DNA from: Typhlomys cinereus
Taxonomy: Eukaryota > Chordata > Mammalia > Rodentia > Platacanthomyidae
NCBI GenBank assembly: GCA_023101885.1
Contig: JALPQD010000231.1
Span: 2,256,042 to 2,320,041 of the forward strand
Reading direction: 5' to 3'
Length of the DNA stretch: 64,000 nucleotides
In this document: positions 1-9,998 of the stretch, piece after piece
Position numbering within the stretch: the first letter of the stretch is position 1
How the letters are laid out: each line of letters opens with the position of its first letter
Notes under the pieces: model-generated
What the model was told of the DNA's origin: nothing
Seen by the model: the letters and a program-made list of their open reading frames with translations, nothing else
The model's database searches: none
Made by a program: the position numbers and the translations under genes

Positions 1-600
1 AAACGAGTCTTGTGTTAGCGGCTCGCTCCGAACACTTGCGAGGAATGTCTCCTGGGCTTCGAGGGAGATGAGGAAGATTCTTGCCCTGTTGGTCAGAAGA
101 TGCCAGAGCTCAGGGAAATGAAAGGACTTTGCTTAGGGTCATGGGATCCAGGTCTCCCTCTGAGTTCTCGGGTGGGGTGTCACCTGCTCACTGGGGTGTC
201 CGCATGGGTAGGTAGTGGCTTCCCAGCGCAGCTGACCCTCAGCACAGTTTCTCCCGGGCTTGTGTCTCAGCATCGGTGTCGCAGAGAACCGGATGAGTTG
301 AGTGGAGCTGAGTTTTCTCCTGTTTGCTGCTGCAGAAGGGCCCCTGGCTTACAGCACCAGAATGGAGGAAGCGGTCTGCAGCCATGAGGCCTACAGAGGC
401 TTGGGGGGGGGCACGAGGAGTGGGGTCCTCATTTTCCCAGCCTGCCCATTTCCCCGGCCTCCTCACGTACTTTGGCTTGGGGCCAGCATCGCTGTGTTTC
501 TTCACTATGGTCCCCGTCTCACCTCCGACCCTCTGACATATCTTTCCTTCAGCAAAACCTCACGCTCACAGTGTTTCCTCCCAGATTTTCCCGAAACTCC
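1..600. other. Unique sequence, no gene recognised
   Basis: Mixed-composition sequence with only short overlapping reading frames (the longest is about 100 codons) and no family I recognise. There is a run of nine G near 404-412. I see no splice-site-bounded conserved exon and no repeat family here. Confidence 0.5.
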
Positions 601-639
601 CTAGGTCACGAGCCTCATCTTCATCAATTCTACAAAGTC

Positions 640-735
640 CTTTTTATAACCACAGAGTAAGGGACAATCCTAGGCTTTGGAGATTAGGACATAGACATCT
701 GTGTGGACCACCATGTTGCCACACATTCAAAACTA
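640..735 (+). repeat. Possible old mammalian interspersed repeat fragment
   Basis: The wording around CTTTGGAGATTAGGACAT followed by a purine-rich GTGGACCACCATG resembles the end of a common old eutherian repeat (ending in the sense of 'gggggttaggacttcaacat'). The same family seems to occur at 57.5-57.9 kb. The match is from memory and diverged, so confidence is low. Confidence 0.25.
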
Positions 736-740
736 AGGAA

Positions 741-893
741 TCCCACCCTTCTCCCTCCCTCCCTCCTTCTCTCCTTCCTTCCTTCATTTCTCCTTCCTCT
801 CTCCCTTCTTCCCTCCCTCCTTCCCTCCTTTCTTCCCTTCCTCCCTCCTTCCTTTCTGCTGTCTCTCTATCCTTCCTTCCATCCATCCATTAG
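741..893 (+). repeat. CCTT/CCCT polypyrimidine tract
   Basis: About 150 bases of almost pure C/T on the plus strand, built of CCTT and CCCT tetranucleotides with occasional interruptions and ending in (CCAT)n. The purine strand makes a GGAAG-rich reading frame, which is an artefact. Such mirror-like tracts can form triplex DNA. Confidence 0.9.
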
Positions 894-1204
894 CAAGCCC
901 TGCCAGGAGTCTCCATTCACATCACTTGGTCCACACCCTTTGTTACCCATGCTGCTCATTCCAGAACTTCCTGTCTGGCCTTCCTGCTCCCCCCTTGTCT
1001 TGACTGCTCCCCATGCAGTGGAACATTGGCAGTGTGGGTCAGATCCCCTGTTCCAACTCAGGACTTGGTGTCTTACTCCGCAGAGAAGGCCGAACCCCTC
1101 CCATGTTGTGGGCCCCAGAATCTCCACTGACTCGCAGTTCCGGTTCTTGTCTCTTCCCTGCCAGCCGCGTGCTGCCGCCGCCACGCCAGCCCTCTTGCAC
1201 CAGG

Positions 1205-1575
1205 TGTCTGTTCGTGTGGATGTGTGTGTACATGTGTATGTGTATGTATTTTCATGTGTATGTGAATACGTATGTTTGGGTATGCATGTTCATGTGTATG
1301 TGTGTGCATATTCGTGTGTATGTATATTCATGTATGTGAATGTGTATGTGAATGTGTGCATGTTCATGTATATGTGTGTGTATGTAGGTGTGTGCATGTT
1401 TGTGTGTGTGTATGTATGTTCATGTGTATGTGTGTGTTTGTGTATATGTACAGGTATGTGTGTGTTTGTGTGTGTGAGTGTGTGCATGTTCATGTGTATG
1501 TGAACATGTATGCTTGTGTGTGTGTGTATGTTCATGTATATGTGTATGTGTGTTTGTGTGCGTGGTGTGTATGTA
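1205..1575 (+). repeat. Degenerate TG/TATG array
   Basis: About 370 bases of TGTGTATG-type sequence with a recurrent TTCATGTGTATGTG motif. It abuts directly the 3'-tail end of the minus-strand SINE at 1569-1845, so it most likely grew out of that SINE's (CA)n tail. Reading frames here (Cys/Val-rich on plus, His/Thr-rich on minus) are artefacts. Confidence 0.9.
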
Positions 1576-1845
1576 TGGAGGTCACAGAACAATCTTGCGT
1601 GTTGGTTCTCAGGCACCTCTTATCCTTGGCTGGAGATATGGGCTTCTCTGGCAGACCGGCTAGGCTCAGTGACCAGCAGGGCTCCACGGACCCGCCATAT
1701 CTGCCTCCCACCGGGTCGTTGCTAGGGTTACGGGCACGCGCCACCGCGGTCAGCGCTTAGATGACTGGCAGGGATCTGAACTCAGGTCCCCAAGCCTGCA
1801 AGGCAAGTGCTTTATTGACTGAGCATCTCCCGCCCTGCTTGTCTC
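1569..1845 (-). mobile_element. B3/B4-type rodent SINE, minus strand
   Basis: Starts with TATGGAGGTCACAGAACAAT and ends with GAACTCAGGTCCCCAAGCCT followed by the reversed tRNA-like head (GACTGAGCATCTCCCGCCC). This is the reverse complement of the rodent SINE head that begins GGGC(T/G)GG and carries the A/B boxes. A middle part with 'cacgcgccacc' looks B1-like, which fits a B4-type composite. The (TG)n array at its low-coordinate side is its tail. Confidence 0.75.
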
Positions 1846-2009
1846 TCATTCTGCCCAGAGAGTTCTCTGAGGTATCTGTGGGACTCTGTCCTTCGTAGAC
1901 TTCGACACCTCTGTTCAGTTATAACCCTGGGAGCCACCTGACAGCTTCTGTCACCCCAGCTTCCCCAATACTGTCACTCCCTCCACATCACTGGTTTTTC
2001 ACCCCACAT
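1846..2009. other. Unique sequence
   Basis: Short stretch between a SINE and the 58-bp array. Nothing recognised. Confidence 0.4.
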
Positions 2010-2350
2010 GTCACATTGTGTACAGGATGCCACATTTGTATTGCTTGCAAGCGCGTCACCCAGGCACGTCACATTGTGTACAGTATGTCAAATTCGTATT
2101 GCTTGCAAGCGCGTCACCCAAGCACGTCACATTATGTACAGTATGTCACATTCGTATTGCTTGCAAGCGTGTCACCCAGGCATGTCACATTGTGTACAGT
2201 ATGTCACATTCGTATTGCTTGCAAGCGCGTCACCCAAGCACGTCACATTGTGTACAGTATGTCACATTCGTATTGCTTGCATGCGCGTCACCCAGGCACG
2301 TCACATTGTGTACAGGATGTCACATTCGTATTGCTTGCAAGCACGTCACC
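2010..2350 (+). repeat. 58-bp minisatellite, about 5.9 copies
   Basis: Units begin GTCACATTGTGTACAGTATG at 2010, 2068 and 2126 and so on with constant 58-bp spacing, and contain TTGCTTGCAAGCGCGTCACC. Copies differ by single substitutions. Because 58 is not a multiple of 3 and the unit lacks stops, all three forward frames stay open and read the same 58-residue cycle. The Ser/Arg/His-rich frames of 115-131 codons are therefore not genes. Confidence 0.95.
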
Positions 2351-3410
2351 TGCTTCCTCTTCTAGCTCCCTGAGGACAGAGCCGTTCTCGTCCTCAAACC
2401 TGGGGTGCTGATTTCAGCGAGGGAAGAGTGCAGGAGACAGATAATGAAGCTTAGGTTGGCCCCGGGCCCCGAGTCTGGCTGGGCGCGTCGCCTCCACCCC
2501 GTGCTCCTCTGTCATGCAGTTGAGGAAAGGCGTAATTTGTGACCCCAGCACCTTCGTTACTCTCCTTACCTCCGCGTGTTAGTGAGTCTGGCCCATGCGG
2601 ACTTGGCGCTGGGAAGCTGACAGGCCGGTGGCTCCCTTCCTCCGCCAGCTGCAAAGACCTTTCTGGAGCCCTTGACTGTCCTTCCCAGGGCGAGCCGCAT
2701 GGCTGCCTGGGGCTCCTTCCCTGCCCACCTCGCTTGCGGTCAGTGCTCATGCCCCGTGTCAGCCCCTCATGAGGGGTGGCTCTGAGCAGTGTTTTCAGTG
2801 GCCTATAGAGGTTTTCTGCTTTGGGGGACACTCAGTGTAGGGGCTGATTATGCCCAAGACAGTCCCTTTACTCCAAAGCACCTCTCACGTTCTGTAAGTG
2901 TTTGCCGACCACGGCGGCTCCACGGGTAGCATCGCTTCCAGGCGCTCGGCCACCTCTGTGCCACATCCACAGCGGGCCAGGGGCTGTGTGGCCCCTGGAG
3001 AAAAGCACCCGGTTCTGGTGGCTGCTCTGGAGGCCCCGTGGTCCGTGTCGGTGTGACACAGCATGTCCACGTTGGTGCTGTACAGCGTGTGGTCACATGG
3101 GCGTGACACGGATGTGGGCCACGGGCCGGCAAGGCTGGTCTAACCTGGGAGCTCTGGCCTGCCGGGTCTCGAGGACTACTTGAGATGCCTGGAATCCAGG
3201 GGCGCATTTTGGCCGATGCCCCTCGTCACACACATGTGGATGTTAAGAAGTCTCGCTGTTGGCGAGAGACGAAGCCGAGCAGGTGCCTGGCGGGCTGAGG
3301 CACTGGTTTGCTGTCGGAGCAGGACGAGGCGGCGTGAGCCCACGCCTGAGGGGACTGGGAAGGAGTAAACGTCCACGTGCGGCCTGCGTGTGCGTGGACG
3401 CGTGTCCACA
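2351..3410. other. GC-rich unique sequence, no gene recognised
   Basis: About 1 kb of GC-rich sequence. Reading frames on both strands reach about 125 codons but overlap heavily, use no recognisable domain and start or stop without context. I see no SINE or clear repeat here. Confidence 0.45.
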
Positions 3411-3412
3411 TG

Positions 3413-3615
3413 TGTGGTGCATGTTTGTAGATGCGTGGGGTGATATCCGTGCATGTGTGGGCGCATGTTTGTAGATGCGTGTGGGTGATATCTATGCATG
3501 TGTGGGCGCATGTTTGTAGATGCGTGTGGGTGATATCTGTGCATGTGTGGGCGCATGTTTGTAGATGCGTGTGGGTGATATCTGTGCATGTGTGGGTGCA
3601 TGTTTGTGAGCACGT
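3413..3615 (+). repeat. 45-bp minisatellite, about 4.5 copies
   Basis: TGATATC recurs at 3441, 3486, 3531 and 3576, giving an exact 45-bp period. Each unit carries GCATGTGTGGGCGCATGTTT. The period is 15 codons, so the minus frame reads a repeating His/Thr-rich peptide, which is an artefact. Confidence 0.95.
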
Positions 3616-3669
3616 GTGTCTGCATGCATACATTCTCTCATCCGTGTGGAACTGGGGTGACACCTTCTT

Positions 3670-3962
3670 TAAATTTTTTTTATTTTTTTATTATTTATTC
3701 AATTGTGTGTGTATGTGTGTGTGTGTGTGTATGTATGTGTCTGTGTGTGTAGAACCACGGACGAATTCAGGAACCACCATGGACGCCTCTACTTCCTCCT
3801 TGTTTACTCTGCCCCGGGATTCACAGGCTCCGCCCTACCAGGACCAGAAGCACAGGCCGCCCCTGCTTCCACCTGGCGTCTGTACGTGGGGTCTAGGATC
3901 TGAACTCAGGACCTTCCGCCTGCAAGGCAGAGGCTTAACCCCTGAGCCACCTCTCCAGCCCC
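3670..3962 (-). mobile_element. B3-like SINE (copy A) with intact target-site duplication
   Basis: Minus-strand element. In plus-strand order it shows poly(T) (the A tail), (TG)n, a unique middle with GAACCACGGACGAATTCAGG and ACAGGCTCCGCCCTACCAGG, then the reversed tRNA-like head ending CTGAGCCACCTCTCCAGCCC. It is flanked by a direct repeat: GGGGTGACACCTTCTT at 3654-3669 and GGGGTGACACCTTTTT at 3963-3978 (15 of 16 identical), the mark of L1-mediated retrotransposition. It is very similar to the copy at 36.2 kb, so this subfamily is young. Confidence 0.9.
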
Positions 3963-3978
3963 GGGGTGACACCTTTTT

Positions 3979-4685
3979 GATCTGCTTTTGTTTACACGCC
4001 AATATTCCTGGTGGGCTTCACCTCCCCATCTGGCTGTGCCCCTTGGGTCTGGCCAGGCGTTTGCTTGCTCACCCCGTTTCCTGCTTTCTTTCCTGGCGTG
4101 TGCGTTAGAATCCCTTACAAAGGGATGGAGCAGATTGAACAGAGCTGCGGAAAGCCTTATTCACTTAGCGTAAATCTTGCTGCTGCTGGTGCGGGTCTGT
4201 CTGGGAGTCCGATTGGATTTGCAGGATTTCAGTCGTGGGGGCCTCATTTGTTTGCCTTGAGGTCTGTCCCAAGAGTCTCGGCTTCCAGAGAAGCAAAGCA
4301 GGGGCATCTTCTGTGTTCTCAGTGGCCCGCGGAAACCCGTAACTTCTTTCCTGTCTCTTCTCCCTTTCCCCCTTCCTCCCATTGCATTGTTTACTTTGGG
4401 CCCTATTTCAAATGGAATTAATTACTAATTACAAAACGTGATGAGCGACACTCTTAATGGAAATGCTTCTCGTTGTGAGGGAGTAGTTTCATGACAAAGC
4501 ACATTTTTATTCATTCCCAATCAAGCGAGCACGCTCTTCACACGTAAGAGGTGCCGACCTCTAACTTGCTCCAAGGAAGTGTGGCCAAGGGAGAAGGATG
4601 GCGGGGAGGGGGTTAGTGGGGGGTGGGAGGTGGTGGTGGTGGTGGGGTGGAGGGACTTTGGATTGGTGCTCTGAATAAGAATCTG
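3979..4685. other. Unique sequence with an AT-rich, possibly conserved noncoding patch
   Basis: No gene seen. Around 4395-4560 the sequence turns AT-rich with homeodomain-type cores (AATTAATTACTAATTAC). It looks like the kind of sequence found in conserved noncoding elements, but conservation cannot be judged from one sequence. A G-rich stretch with GGTGGTGGT lies at 4598-4660. Confidence 0.4.
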
Positions 4686-4862
4686 TATTAGTTACTTTTC
4701 TTATTATTGTGGCAAAATAATGTGATGCAGGCGCCTCAGGGACGAGGCATTCATTGGGGCTCCCAGTGGAAGAACAGTTAGTTCATCATGGTGGCCGAGG
4801 CCTGGTGTTAGGAGGGTGAGGGCTGGTCACGTGACATCACAGGAAGCAGAGAGACAGAGACG

Positions 4863-4894
<32 letters not shown>

Positions 4895-4925
4895 TAGAGA
4901 CAGAGAGACAGAGACAGACAGAGAC

Positions 4926-4956
<31 letters not shown>

Positions 4957-5822
4957 CAGAGATGGAGAGAGAGACAGAGACAGAGACAGAGACAGAGAGA
5001 CAGAGAGATAGAGACAGAGAGACAGAGACAGACAGAGACAGAGAGAGACAGAGACAGAGAGAGGCAGAGAGAGACAGAGAGAGAGACAGAGAGACAGAGA
5101 GACAGAGAGACAGAGACAGAGAGACAGAGACAGAGAGAGACAGAGACAGAGAGAGAGGCAGAGAGAGACAGAGAGAGACAGAGAGACAGAGAGACAGAGA
5201 GAGACAGAGATGGAGAGAGAGACAGAGACAGAGAGAGACAGAGAGAGAGACAGAGAGAGACAGAGACAGAGAGACAGAGACAGAGAGAGACAGAGACAGA
5301 GAGAGAGGCAGAGACAGAGACAGAGAGAGAGACAGAGAGAGACAGACAGAGAGAGACAGAGATGGAGAGAGAGGCAGAGACAGAGACAGAGAGAGAGACA
5401 GAGAGACAGAGACAGAGAGAGACAGAGATGGAGAGAGAGACAGAGACAGAGAGAGAGATAGAGACAGAGAGACAGAGAGACAGAGACAGAGAGAGACAGA
5501 GACAGAGAGAGACAGAGACAGAGAGAGGCAGAGAGAGAGGCAGAGAAAGACAGAGAAAGAGAGAGAGAGACAGAAAGACAGAGAGACAGAGAGACAGAGA
5601 CAGAGGCAGAGAGACAGAGACAGAGACAGAGGGATGCACGCTGGCGCGCACTCCGGGAGGGAGGGGTGTTCTGTCTGGCAGCCCATGAAGTGGTGCAGCC
5701 CACAGTTAGGGTGGGGGGTGGTCTTCCCACCTCAGTGCCGGCAGCCTCGCTCCTTCCTGGGCGTGCCCCGAGGCTTGTCTCCGGGCCTGAATCTTCTGAA
5801 GGCGACACTGTTAAGTTGCAGA
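4686..5822 (+). mobile_element. URR1-like rodent DNA-transposon relic, expanded internally
   Basis: The left end has the wording of a common rodent repeat: TTAGTTACTTTTCTTATTAT then GTGGCAAAATAATGTGATG, GTTCATCATGGTGGCCGAGG, and CTGGTCACGTGACATCACAG leading to GGAAGCAGAGAGACAGAG. The right end resumes the same element after the array: GATGCACGCTGGCGCGCACT, CAGCCCATGAAGTGGTGCAG, GGTCTTCCCACCTCAGTGCC, GAGGCTTGTCTCCGGGCCTG and a terminal GTTAAGTTG. An ordinary copy is a few hundred bp; this one is about 1.14 kb because its internal GAGAGACAGAG tract is now a roughly 790-bp array. The family name is from memory (URR1, hAT-Charlie type) and should be checked against a repeat library. Confidence 0.75.
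4846..5632 (+). repeat. GACAGA/GAGA purine-rich array
   Basis: Roughly 790 bp of GAGACAGAGACAGAGAGACA-type sequence with occasional ATGGAGAG and GAGGCAGAG variants, some repeated in blocks (for example the ATGGAGAGAGAGACAGAGAC start at 4962, 5210 and 5428). The strand is almost pure purine plus C. It yields reading frames of 270-320 codons rich in Glu/Arg (plus) or Ser/Leu (minus), all artefacts. It lies inside the URR1-like element. Confidence 0.97.
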
Positions 5823-6845
5823 GTCTTGACTCTTATCCTGGGCACATGGTGTGGCCTGTGTGTCTCCACGCACTTGTCTGCAACGCAGGGAGGGTAATTG
5901 GGAAGGGGGTGGGCTTCCCACTGGACACTCCAAGGTGCTTACAGGGGTCCACCAGGATCTGATCTAGGGTGAGTGGCTCTGTAGGCCCTTCTTGGGTCGG
6001 GCCTGGATGGCCCCCTCGTCCCTTAGCAAACTCAGTTCTGTACTCCCGAAGCCCTTCTGTGACGCCTGCACTGAGTACAGTTTCAGCGCTCCTTTTGGAA
6101 AGGGGGGCTTGGAGGGGCAGGATGGATTCCCGAAATCATCTTCCAGATGCTCACGTGCTCCTATGATGTGCTATGTGGAATGTATCCTTCATGACTCTGT
6201 GTAAGAAGCCGCATTGTGGGGTCTCAGAGGTACAGAGACCCTCTCAACCGCTCCCGGTGGGGGAACACTGCCCGCTTAGACTCAACGAAGCCCCCTGGTC
6301 CCAGACCACCAGCTGTGTTTTTCTGGTGGCAGAGGAAAGGGGGCTGTTGTGTGACAGATGCTGCTGTGTGGTAGCCTAGGGAGGGACGGGAACTGCACAG
6401 TGTGGCCGTGTGACATGGACATAAGCCACCGCTGCGCCTCACGTGCAGTAAGCTCAGTGTGTCGCAGGGACCCGGCTGCTCCTACAGCTTCCTGTGTTGT
6501 GAAGCGATGCACGCTGATGTGCTGTGCTTGCCACTGAGCTTAATATTTCACAAGGATGCGTCATCTCTTCCTTCCCGACTTGGCATCTGGAGAATCGTCT
6601 GAAGACTGGAACAAAAAGCCGAAGGCCACTTGGCACACAGCAGCTGGCCTTCTGAGATGGCACGGCGAGGGAGGGGCTGCCTGCCCCCCCCACGGGGACA
6701 GGCTTGTCTATATCAGACCCAGGATTCATGTAGTGTGTGCGCAAGACCAGGGGGGCGCTAGGCAGGTGGCCCCATGCACAAGCTCCATTTGCTCATGTTG
6801 TAGCAACACCCTGAGCTTCTGTGTTACCAGCAGCCCACAAGACCC
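5823..6845. other. Unique sequence, no gene recognised
   Basis: About 1 kb of ordinary GC-rich sequence. The largest frames (144 aa at 6556-6990, 145 aa at 6726-7163) run into the neighbouring minisatellite and owe their length to it. I see no SINE, tRNA or exon signature. Confidence 0.45.
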
Positions 6846-6847
6846 GG

Positions 6848-7490
6848 TGCCCGTCCTGCCTGTCTCCCTGTGCCCGTCCTGGTGCCCATCCTGCCTATCT
6901 CCCTGTGCCTGTCCTGGTCTGATCCTGCCTGTCTCCCTGTGCCCGTCCTGGTCTGATCCTGCCTGTCTCCCTGTGCCCGTCCTGGTCTGATCCTGCCTGT
7001 CTCCCTGTGCCCGTCCTGGTCTGATCCTGCCTGTCTCCCTGTGCCCGTCCTGGTCTGATCCTGCCTGTCTCCCTGTGCCCGTCCTGGTGCCCATCCTGCC
7101 TATCTCCCTGTGCCTGTCCTGGTCTGATCCTGCCTGTCTCCCTGTGCCTGTCCTGGTGCCCATCCTGCCTATCTCCCTGTGCCCGTCCTGCCTATCTCCC
7201 TGTGCCTGTCCTGGTCTGATCCTGCCTGTCTCCCTGTGCCCGTCCTGGTGCCCATCCTGCCTATCTCCCTGTGCCTGTCCTGGTCTGATCCTGCCTGTCT
7301 CCCTGTGCCCGTCCTGGTCTGATCCTGCCTGTCTCCCTGTGCCCGTCCTGGTCTGATCCTGCCTGTCTCCCTGTGCCCGTCCTGGTCTGATCCTGTCTGT
7401 CTCCCTGTGCCCATTCTAGTGCCTCTCTTGCCTGTCTCCTGGTGCCCGTCCTGGTATCTCCCCGTGCCCATCCTGGTCTGATCCTGCTTC
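6848..7490 (+). repeat. 34/35-bp minisatellite with two unit types
   Basis: About 18-19 copies of a unit containing CCTGTCTCCCTGTGCCCGTC. Type 1 (34 bp) continues CTGGTCTGATCCTG; type 2 (35 bp) continues CTGGTGCCCATCCTGCCTAT. Type 1 period is exact (TCTGATCCTG at 6918 and 6952). Type 2 units are interspersed as singles at several places, suggesting the array grew by duplicating blocks rather than single units. Confidence 0.95.
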
Positions 7491-7734
7491 CTGTTTCAGT
7501 GCCACAGCAGCTCCCACCCAAGGAGGACAGCCAAGAGGGGACCAGTGCCGGCCAGCGCAGCGGGGTGCCCGCCCTCAGCCACGGCGTCCGCTGTAGGCTT
7601 GAAATCCCTGGCGAGCGCGGAGCACACAGGCGATGGTCCGACTGGTGTTCTGTTCACAGAAAGGCACACGTCTGTGACGCGTGTCAGGGTGTCTTACAGG
7701 CAGCCTGCATGCCGCTGGTAAGTTCATGGCCACA
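7491..7734. other. Unique sequence
   Basis: GC-rich spacer between the minisatellite and an interspersed repeat. Part of a 276-codon plus-strand frame crosses it, but that frame also crosses the repeats on both sides and is not credible as a gene. Confidence 0.4.
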
Positions 7735-8085
7735 CAACTTAAGAGAACGAGGGGTTTATTTTGCTTATGATTGTCCTATACAGTTGGTAGTTGGGAAGAG
7801 AGTTCATAGCAACAGCAGGCACCAAGGGAACTGGCCACGCCGTGTCCACCAGGGTGTGAGAGGGACAAACCTTACTTGTCAGACTCAAGTCTTTTGCCCG
7901 TGTCAGAGTACTGATCTGCCTTCCTCTGTCTTGTCCACCTGCCCGGCGAGCGGTCCCACCTCCATGGGCTGGGTCGTCTCATGTCACACACTTCACGGTG
8001 TCTACTCAAGGTTGGGCCTTGACCAGTTCTTCACAAACGCGGCCAGAGCTCAGCCTTCAGTTGTCAAGCTGATACCTGTCTCTAG
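7735..8085 (+). mobile_element. URR1-like element, diverged copy
   Basis: Contains GGGGTTTATTTTGCTTATGA, GGGAAGAGAGTTCATAGCAA, then CCCACCTCCATGGGCTGGGT and, at the right end, AGTTGTCAAGCTGATACC. The order matches the element at 4686-5822 (pull-in of 'ggtttattttg', 'gttcatcatgg', 'cccatgggatggt', 'gtcaagttgac'). Diverged, and lacking any expanded purine tract. Confidence 0.55.
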
Positions 8086-8848
8086 GGACAGGAAGCACAG
8101 TGTAGCGGGGTCACAGGATGAGGGACTCCCGGGGAATGCGCTGCTGCCCCCCGGGGTGGGGGGACAGGTCAGGAACTGTGACGCACACATGCAAGCCTGT
8201 CGGGGGTTTCAGAGCAAAGAACTTCTCTTAATTAGGAAGCAGGAGCGGGCCCCGCGGCGGCTGCAGAGATGAGAATGTTCTAGTGTAGGCCACATCTGTG
8301 GATGTGGAATGTGGAAGCACAGATTAAAGCATGGCTACTTCGTTAGGGAACAAGGGAAAAAAGAAAACAAACAGAGAAAACCAGCGATGCTGTGCAGTCA
8401 GCAAGACCAGGGGGCTCCCTGTTGGCCTGAGGTGGAACACACGTCTTGCCTCAGCTGAGGTCACGTTGTGAGGCCACTGGTGGGCGCAGTCCAGGGAGGG
8501 TGACCTGTCTCCCTGGGGAGGATCTCAGTGGGAAGCCTCAGGTCGGATCTGCAGAGACCAGCACCCTACGCGGGCACGCACTGCCTTGGGCATCACACGT
8601 GGGCACGCACTGCCCTGGGCATTCACACGGCAAGGGGTTGAGCATGACCAGACCCTGTTCTGTGAGCCGGCAGACACTCAAGACCAGCTGCCTCGCTACC
8701 TGTGCCTCTGCAGCCCGTGCGGCCCGACTGCGGCCCTCCTGGCCACGGCCGCAGTGTTGGTGGTCGTGGTCCCTGAGAGCTTGACAGACTAGGTTTCTAG
8801 GCTCAGCATGCAGCTGTCACTCGGTACCCAGGAAGGACCAGCAGAGTA
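8086..8848. other. Unique sequence with a small tandem duplication
   Basis: No gene seen. Near 8571-8632 a roughly 29-bp segment containing GGGCACGCACTGCC occurs twice in tandem. A 112-codon plus frame at 8446-8784 has no recognisable domain. Confidence 0.45.
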
Positions 8849-8849
8849 A

Positions 8850-8850
8850 G

Positions 8851-8882
<32 letters not shown>

Positions 8883-8886
8883 TCTG
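8850..8886 (+). repeat. (CT)n microsatellite
   Basis: About 18 dinucleotide CT units with a single G interruption. Confidence 0.95.
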
Positions 8887-9019
8887 TTCCCACATGGACA
8901 GCACTTCCAGGCAGCAAGATACCTCTCTAGGGGGAAGACATTCCATTGACCACTGGAGTCCACAAGGACACATATCCTGGACCCCATGCGACCCCCACAT
9001 AGTGTGCCTGCTGCATGGA

Positions 9020-9465
9020 TTGGTTAAGGTTCTGTAGAGGGACAGAGTCGATGGAATGGACGTGTCGCAAAAGGGAACGTTTTTGAATTGGCTCGTGAGA
9101 CAAGGTCTAGGAAGCTCAACAATGGCCGCCTGCAGTTGCTCAGCTCGGAGCTGAGCATCTGGTCTGGTGCTGAAGATGGGCAGATTTCTGGAGCGTCTCT
9201 GGGCGTCTGTCAGATTGGGGGTTCTGGCGTCAGCGAAGAAAGGCAGAAGCAGGGAGGACGGCTGCGGGCACAGGCTGAAGGGGAATCCAGCTCCGCTGTC
9301 CTGTGGTCCTCGCACCTGGTCTGCTACCGGAGGGTCGCACCACACTCAGGGGGGGGGCATTGTGCTTCGGGAATCTTACTGCAGATCATCACTTCAGGGG
9401 GTCTCATGGCTAATCTGTTAGTTAATCCCAGATCCAGTTAGGTTGACAACCAGGATTAGCTGTCA
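9020..9465 (+). mobile_element. Rodent interspersed repeat related to URR1-type elements
   Basis: Begins GGTTAAGGTTCTGTAGAGGG, the diverged form of a well-known start 'gggttctctagaggaacaga', and ends GTTAGGTTGACAACCAGGAT followed by TAGCTGTCAC, matching the usual 'gtcaagttgacaac...atcac' end. Interior words such as GAAGCTCAACAATGGC and GTTGCTCAGCTCGGAGCTGA also fit. Probably a non-autonomous DNA-transposon relic. Confidence 0.6.
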
Positions 9466-9712
9466 CTGTCCACGGACAGACAGAGGGAACGCGCGTCCGC
9501 CCTTGCCCGAGGGCCAGCGCCAGACCTAGCCTGGCCTTGCAGGGCCTTCGTGGTCACAGCACTGTGACACAGTGGTGGGCGGCACTGCAGGGACCCCTGA
9601 GAGGCATCCTTGGTGGTGACCGGGCATCCCGCCTCAGCAGCTTGGCCATGCGTCTGTCCATCAGGGTCACAGTTGGAGTCCAAGATGTGAGGAATTTAGC
9701 TTTGGGTCCATT

Positions 9713-9743
9713 CCTCCTCCTCTGTCCTCTTCCTCCTCCTCTG

Positions 9744-9778
<35 letters not shown>

Positions 9779-9820
9779 CCTCCTCTTCCTCCTCCCTCCT
9801 CTTCCTCCTCCTCATCCTCC

Positions 9821-9852
<32 letters not shown>

Positions 9853-9856
9853 TTCT

Positions 9857-9903
<47 letters not shown>

Positions 9904-9998
9904 CTTTTCCTCCTTCTCCCTCCTATCTTCTTTCTCCTTTTCCTCCTCCTCCTCTTTCTTTTCTTCCTCTTCTTCCTCCTCTTCCTCCTCCTTATCAC
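9713..9998 (+). repeat. (TCC)n-type polypyrimidine array
   Basis: About 285 bp of TCCTCC/TCTTCC triplets, almost pure pyrimidine. The minus strand reads Arg/Lys-rich (157 codons) and the plus strand Pro/Leu/Ser-rich. Both are artefacts. Long pure Y/R mirror tracts can form H-DNA. Confidence 0.97.

Noticed and set aside
2010..2350. CRISPR-like regular repeat
   Set aside because: There are no unique spacers between repeats; it is a head-to-tail 58-bp minisatellite in rodent DNA. The same holds for the 29-bp and 28-bp arrays.
4808..5808. Several 270-320-codon frames on both strands
   Set aside because: They are the translation of the GACAGA array inside a transposon relic.
7442..8272. 276-codon plus frame with mixed composition, at first sight gene-like
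   Set aside because: It runs through the end of a minisatellite and an URR1-like repeat (7735-8085). No domain is present.
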